This document shows positions 4,440-7,747 of a stretch of DNA of 7,747 nt, one piece after another. The stretch covers positions 1 to 7,747 of the forward strand of contig DATKDU010000451.1 of the NCBI GenBank assembly GCA_035512595.1. The letters are read 5' to 3'. Source of the stretch: DATKDU01 sp035512595. Lineage in GTDB: Bacteria; Planctomycetota; Planctomycetia; Pirellulales; Pirellulaceae. A program made the position numbers and the translations under genes. Each line of letters begins with the position of its first letter. Within the stretch, counting starts at the first letter, position 1. The notes beneath the pieces were generated by a model. The model did no database searches. It saw nothing but the letters and a program-made list of their open reading frames with translations, and was not told the origin of the DNA.

Positions 4440-5429
4440 ATGAAACACACCATTTGGGTTCTGCCGTGCTGGATTCTGGTTGCCAGCTTTGTAAATCTCG
4501 CGTGGGCTGATGCTGGTAGTCAACCTGCCGAAGTGGTGTCGGCTCCAACGCGGTGGACTACGGATGGGCCGGGAGGCGTACCGGAATTCACCCGCCACGT
4601 CCAACCCCTGCTGGGGCGGATGGGGTGCAACAACCGGGGCTGTCACGGCTCGTTCCAGGGGCAAGGCGGCTTCCGCCTCTCGTTGTTCGGCTCCGACCCC
4701 AAGATGGACTTCGAGGCGCTCAAGGCGCGGATCGACGCCAAAGACCCTGCAAAGAGTCCGCTCCTGCTCAAGCCGACGCGCGAGGTCGCACACCGGGGCG
4801 GGAAGCGGTTCGAGGCGGGGAGTTGGCAGTACCACATGCTCAAAGCGTGGATCGCCGCCGGCACGCCCTACACGCCGAGCCGTGAGTCTGCCGTCGAACG
4901 GTTGGAGGTCATCCCGACGCAAGCGGTTCTCGCCAAGCGGGGCGAGACGGCCCAAATCAAGGTCGTGGCCCACTACGCGGACAAGTCGAAGGAAGACGTG
5001 ACCGGGCTGACGCAGTTCGCCACCAACGACGAAGCCGTGGCCCGCGTCACCGATGCTGGCCTCGTCACCGCCGGCGGCTCGGGGGACACCGCCGTTGTCG
5101 TCACGTTCGGCGGGTCGGTCAGTTCGGCCCACGTCCTCATTCCGTATGCCGCAACCACCGGACGCGCCCCGGACTTCCCGGCGAACAACAAGATCGACGA
5201 GTTGGTTGCCGCGAAGTGGAAGAAGCTGGGCCTTCAACCCTCCGAGCTATCCAATGACGCGGAGTTCCTTCGCCGCGTGTCGCTCGACCTGATCGGCACG
5301 CTGCCGACCCCGATGAGGTCCGCACGTTCCTCGCCGACAAAGACGCCAATAAGCGGGCCAAAAAGATCGACGAACTCCTCGACCGACCCGAGTACGCGAC
5401 GTATTGGGCCACGAAGTTCTCCGACTTGA
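4440..5429 (+). CDS. N-terminal part of a PSCyt1-Big2-DUF1549 protein, broken by frameshift near 5310
   Basis: ATG 4440 is preceded by AGGGG (4428-4432) seven bases upstream. Residues 1-23 are a signal peptide ending LAWA. Residues 50-141 match the planctomycete cytochrome c domain PSCyt1: FTRHVQPLL, a CNNRGCHG haem-type motif (C63, C68, H69), GQGGFRLSLFG and the terminal AWIAAG. Residues 154-235 resemble a Big2 Ig-like domain (RLEVIP, DVT, VTDAGLVTA). DUF1549 (PSCyt2) begins at 249 (NNKIDELVAAKW, FLRRVSLDLIGTLP). At residue 291 (nt 5308-5312) the frame is lost; the annotated frame then reads 38 unrelated residues to the stop at 5429, while DUF1549 continues in another frame from 5312. With one base restored the joined protein is about 827 residues, normal for the family. 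It is probably cell-envelope located and redox- or haem-associated; the substrate is unknown. Confidence 0.8.
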   Translation: MKHTIWVLPCWILVASFVNLAWADAGSQPAEVVSAPTRWTTDGPGGVPEFTRHVQPLLGRMGCNNRGCHGSFQGQGGFRLSLFGSDPKMDFEALKARIDAKDPAKSPLLLKPTREVAHRGGKRFEAGSWQYHMLKAWIAAGTPYTPSRESAVERLEVIPTQAVLAKRGETAQIKVVAHYADKSKEDVTGLTQFATNDEAVARVTDAGLVTAGGSGDTAVVVTFGGSVSSAHVLIPYAATTGRAPDFPANNKIDELVAAKWKKLGLQPSELSNDAEFLRRVSLDLIGTLPTPMRSARSSPTKTPISGPKRSTNSSTDPSTRRIGPRSSPT

Positions 5430-6922
5430 CCGGCAACGACAGCGCCGCGACTCCCCCGCCCGCGCTCAAAACCTCTTGGCTCTGGCAAGGGTGGCTCCGC
5501 AACAAACTTGAGAACAACGCCCCCTACGACGAGTTGGTGGCCGGCTTCGTCACCGCCACGACGCGAGAGGGCCGGACGGCGAAGGACGCGGCGGCGGAAT
5601 ACTTGAAGGTGGTGGAGGAGATTCGTGCCGGTGCGGATGCGGGCAAAGACGCCCGGCGAAGTCCACCGGAGCCGGCGGCGCACTTCGAGTCCGCAACCTA
5701 TGCCCAGCGGAAGACGAATGACCTCTTCTGGAAGGCGTACAAGGGCGAGAAGGCAGCGCTCCGCATCTCATACGCCTTCCTGGGCGTCCGCCTCGAATGC
5801 GCGCAGTGCCACAAGCATCCCTATGACCGCTGGACGCAGGACGATTTCAAGGGCTACACCGCCTTCTTCGATTCGGTCTCGGTCGGAGTACCCGACGACG
5901 TGCCGAAGGACGTGATCCTGCCGCCGGGCGGCGACCAGCGAGGCCGGGAGTTGGTGTACCGATACAGCGAGGTTTCTGTCGGCGGGTCGGGCGGTGCAGC
6001 AAACAAGGGCGGCAAAGGCGTCGTCGGGACGACCAAGCCCGGCGCGACGGTCAAGCCCCGACTGCCGGGCGGTCCCGAACTCTCCCCCAAAGACGGGCAA
6101 GACCCCCGCACGCTCCTTATGGACTGGATGCGGGCCGCCGACAACCCGTTCTTCGCCGGGGCGCTGGCAAACCGCCTCTGGAAGCACTACTTCGGCGTGG
6201 GCCTGATCGAACCGGCGGACGAGATCAACGCTGCCAACCCGCCCACGAACCCGGCGTTGCTGGACTGGCTGGCCCAGGACTTCGTGGCCCACAAGTTCGA
6301 CCTGAAGCACCTGCACCGCACCATCCTCAACTCGCGGGTGTATCAGTTGTCGTGGCGACCCAACGACAGCAACCGGCTAGACGAGCGGAACTATTCGCAC
6401 GCTCGGCTGCGGCGTCTCCCCGCCGAGGTCGTCGTGGACTCCATCAACCAAGCGACCGGCGGCATGGAGCCGGCATACGTCTGGAAGGCGAAGACTTACC
6501 ATACGACCGTAGCACCGGAGGGGACGCGGACGATTGGGTTGGCCCCGACCCGGTTCGGTGGCACCACCGATGCTTCCGGGTACGCACTCGAAGTGTTCGG
6601 TCGGCCTCTGCGGGCCGAGACCTGCGACGGCGAGCGGAGCTTTGACGTGACGTTGACGCAGGTTCTTTACCTGATGAATGACGCCGAGGTGCAGGCGAAG
6701 ATTGCTGCCGCGGACGGGCGACTCGCCAAGCTGCTCAAGGAGAGCAAGGACGACAAGCAACTGATCGAGGAGCTTTACCTCGGCACCCTCAGCCGCCTTC
6801 CGACCGAGAAAGAAACCACGAAGGCAGTCGATTATGTGGCTGGTGCCGCCGACCGCAAGACCGGGTTGGAAGATGTGCTTTGGTCGCTCCTGAACGTGCG
6901 GGAATTCGTTCTCAACCACTAA
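5312..6922 (+). CDS. DUF1549 (rest)-DUF1553 part of the same frameshifted protein
   Basis: From 5312 the frame reads DEVRTFLADKDANKRAKKID, the direct continuation of DUF1549 after LPTP, and stays open to TAA 6920-6922. There is no proper start: the first usable codon is TTG 5426, inside the domain, with no ribosome site, so this is not an independent gene. DUF1549 closes with RLECAQCHKHPYDRW, where CAQCH (5798-5812) is a classical CxxCH haem-attachment motif. DUF1553 (PSD1) starts near 6050 (VKPRLPGG) and carries its markers: DNPFFAGALANRLWKHYFG, the D.IN..NPP.NPALLDWLA block, KHLHRTILNS..YQ, and RLPAEVVVDSI. It ends in VREFVLNH, the usual family end. DUF1501 follows 45 bases downstream, the frequent DUF1553-DUF1501 partnership in planctomycetes. 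The domain functions are not established biochemically. Confidence 0.8.
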   Translation, partial: DEVRTFLADKDANKRAKKIDELLDRPEYATYWATKFSDLTGNDSAATPPPALKTSWLWQGWLRNKLENNAPYDELVAGFVTATTREGRTAKDAAAEYLKVVEEIRAGADAGKDARRSPPEPAAHFESATYAQRKTNDLFWKAYKGEKAALRISYAFLGVRLECAQCHKHPYDRWTQDDFKGYTAFFDSVSVGVPDDVPKDVILPPGGDQRGRELVYRYSEVSVGGSGGAANKGGKGVVGTTKPGATVKPRLPGGPELSPKDGQDPRTLLMDWMRAADNPFFAGALANRLWKHYFGVGLIEPADEINAANPPTNPALLDWLAQDFVAHKFDLKHLHRTILNSRVYQLSWRPNDSNRLDERNYSHARLRRLPAEVVVDSINQATGGMEPAYVWKAKTYHTTVAPEGTRTIGLAPTRFGGTTDASGYALEVFGRPLRAETCDGERSFDVTLTQVLYLMNDAEVQAKIAAADGRLAKLLKESKDDKQLIEELYLGTLSRLPTEKETTKAVDYVAGAADRKTGLEDVLWSLLNVREFVLNH

Positions 6923-6930
6923 CACTTTAC

Positions 6931-6948
6931 CCACGGAAATCGCCGTGG
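6931..6948. other. Small intergenic hairpin between DUF1553 and DUF1501 genes
   Basis: CCACGG (6931-6936) pairs with CCGTGG (6943-6948) around a 6-base loop. It lies between the stop at 6922 and the ribosome site at 6956 and has no T run, so it is not an intrinsic terminator. It could protect or divide the operon transcript, or be chance. Confidence 0.25.
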
Positions 6949-6955
6949 TCCCCCC

Positions 6956-6961
6956 GAGGAG
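6956..6961 (+). promoter_or_regulatory. Ribosome binding site GAGGAG of the DUF1501 gene
   Basis: GAGGAG lies six bases upstream of ATG 6968 and fixes that start. It is the strongest Shine-Dalgarno match on the plus-strand operon. Confidence 0.7.
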
Positions 6962-6967
6962 ACGACC

Positions 6968-7747
6968 ATGCCATCTCAACGCTACTGCGACGGCGTCAGC
7001 CGCCGGAGCTTCATCCAGGCCGGGGCGCTGGGCTTTCTCGGTTTGGGTTTGCCCGGCTACCTGCGACACGCCCGCGCGGGTGAAGGCAAGGCGGCGGACA
7101 AGAGCGCCATCTTCATCTTCCTGCACGGCGGGCCGACTCACATCGACACCTTCGACATGAAGCCAGACGCCCCGGCCGAGTATCGAGGCGAGTTTAAGCC
7201 GATCCCGACAAACGTGGAGGGGATGGCGGTCTGCGAACTCCTGCCCAAGCTCGCCCAGCAAGCCGACAAGTTCGCCCTGCTCCGCAGCGTGTCCCACAGC
7301 CAGGCCGAACACACGCTCGGCCAGCGGTTCCTGACGACCGGCAACCCGCCGACACCGGCCCTCCAGTACCCAAGTTACGGGGCGGTGGTCAGCAAGGAGT
7401 ACCAGTCGCCGCCGGGCGTGCCGCCCTACATCAAGCTGAACTTCGGCTACGACATCGCCTCGACCGAGACGACCCAGCCGGCCGGCTACCTCGGCGTCGC
7501 GCATAACCCGTTCAAGGTGAACGGCGACCCGAACGCACGAGACTTCAGCGTCCGCGCCCTGAACCTGCCGGACGGTCTGAGCAAAGAGCGGATCGACGCC
7601 CGCCGTGGTCTTTTGGAAGGGCTGGACACGACGTTCCGCGAAGTCGAAGTCAAAAGCCAAGACCTCGACGGCCTGGACAAGTTCTACCAGCAAGCTTTCG
7701 AGATGTTGAACTCACCGAAGGCGCGTGAGGCGTTCGAATTGTCGAAG
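6968..7747 (+). CDS. DUF1501 protein, Tat-exported, 3' end outside window
   Basis: 260 residues are visible before the window ends in frame. Residues 11-17 (SRRSFIQ) followed by the hydrophobic AGALGFLGLGLPGYL are a twin-arginine (Tat) signal, with likely cleavage near A37, so the folded protein is exported. The DUF1501 core begins at 46: SAIFIFLHGGPTHIDTFD, then KPDAPAEYRGEFKPI, then the LLPKLAQQADKFALLRSVSH block and an H-T-L-G-Q stretch. DUF1501 proteins belong to the alkaline-phosphatase/sulfatase-like superfamily by annotation; HGGPTHIDTFD is the position of the family's proposed metal-binding residues, but no substrate is known. The family usually has about 430-480 residues, so roughly 40 percent is missing at the window edge. 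Its position directly after the DUF1553 gene, with only 45 bases between, supports co-transcription and joint function at the cell surface. Confidence 0.9.
   Translation, partial: MPSQRYCDGVSRRSFIQAGALGFLGLGLPGYLRHARAGEGKAADKSAIFIFLHGGPTHIDTFDMKPDAPAEYRGEFKPIPTNVEGMAVCELLPKLAQQADKFALLRSVSHSQAEHTLGQRFLTTGNPPTPALQYPSYGAVVSKEYQSPPGVPPYIKLNFGYDIASTETTQPAGYLGVAHNPFKVNGDPNARDFSVRALNLPDGLSKERIDARRGLLEGLDTTFREVEVKSQDLDGLDKFYQQAFEMLNSPKAREAFELSK

Noticed and set aside
4383..5237. Long minus-strand ORF opposite the PSCyt1 gene (284 codons)
   Set aside because: It is the antisense shadow of a GC-rich gene, with Arg/Gly/Val-rich low-quality composition and no family resemblance.
5304..5317. Programmed -1 ribosomal frameshift site
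   Set aside because: No canonical slippery heptamer or obvious downstream structure; a single-base loss in a C run explains it more simply.
5768..6316. Minus-strand ORF opposite DUF1549/DUF1553 (182 codons)
   Set aside because: Antisense shadow of a frame with clear domain motifs, no ribosome site seen.
6377..7693. Long minus-strand ORF opposite DUF1553/DUF1501 (438 codons)
   Set aside because: It runs across two well-supported plus-strand genes and their intergenic gap; a typical high-GC antisense open frame.

Overview
The window looks like chromosomal DNA from a planctomycete (Planctomycetota, probably Gemmatales/Pirellulales-like; the order is a guess). Several families typical of that phylum sit together: the tail of an SHD1-type protein, an ECF sigma factor of the Rhodopirellula/Verrucomicrobium type, a FecR-like membrane anti-sigma protein, and a PSCyt1/DUF1549/DUF1553 protein followed by a Tat-exported DUF1501 protein. 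No rRNA, tRNA or CRISPR array was seen.

Layout. Positions 1-141 hold the 3' end of an SHD1-domain gene. Positions 138-1324 are a graveyard of mobile and repetitive DNA. This stretch contains: a 139-bp element with inverted-repeat ends that start GTAG and end CTAC, inside 15-bp direct repeats; a headless RAYT (REP-associated tyrosine transposase) remnant; a frameshifted tail of a GNAT acetyltransferase; a reverse-strand coding remnant; a G-run array with regular quadruplex spacing; a family of short repeats in direct and inverted orientation; and a GC-rich hairpin. Positions 1325-3507 (minus strand) hold a two-gene operon in which the sigma factor overlaps its FecR-like partner by ATGA. Positions 3508-3772 are the divergent intergenic region. 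Positions 3773-7747 (plus strand) hold an exported LTxxQ-motif protein, a cytochrome-like PSCyt1-Big2-DUF1549-DUF1553 protein interrupted by a one-base frameshift near 5310, and the first 260 residues of a DUF1501 protein that runs off the window.

How the genes may work together. The sigma/FecR pair is a typical ECF sigma and membrane sensor module; its anti-sigma protein carries three tandem copies of an ~85-residue unit after the FecR domain, which I cannot assign to a named family. The divergent operon encodes only exported proteins and is a natural candidate target of the sigma factor, but that link is inference from position. DUF1549/DUF1553 and DUF1501 genes recur as pairs in planctomycetes and their biochemical role is not established. 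The most interesting points are the REPIN-like element beside the RAYT remnant, the G-quadruplex-like array, the triple-repeat anti-sigma protein, and two apparent one-base losses, both in C runs, which raise the question of sequencing error.
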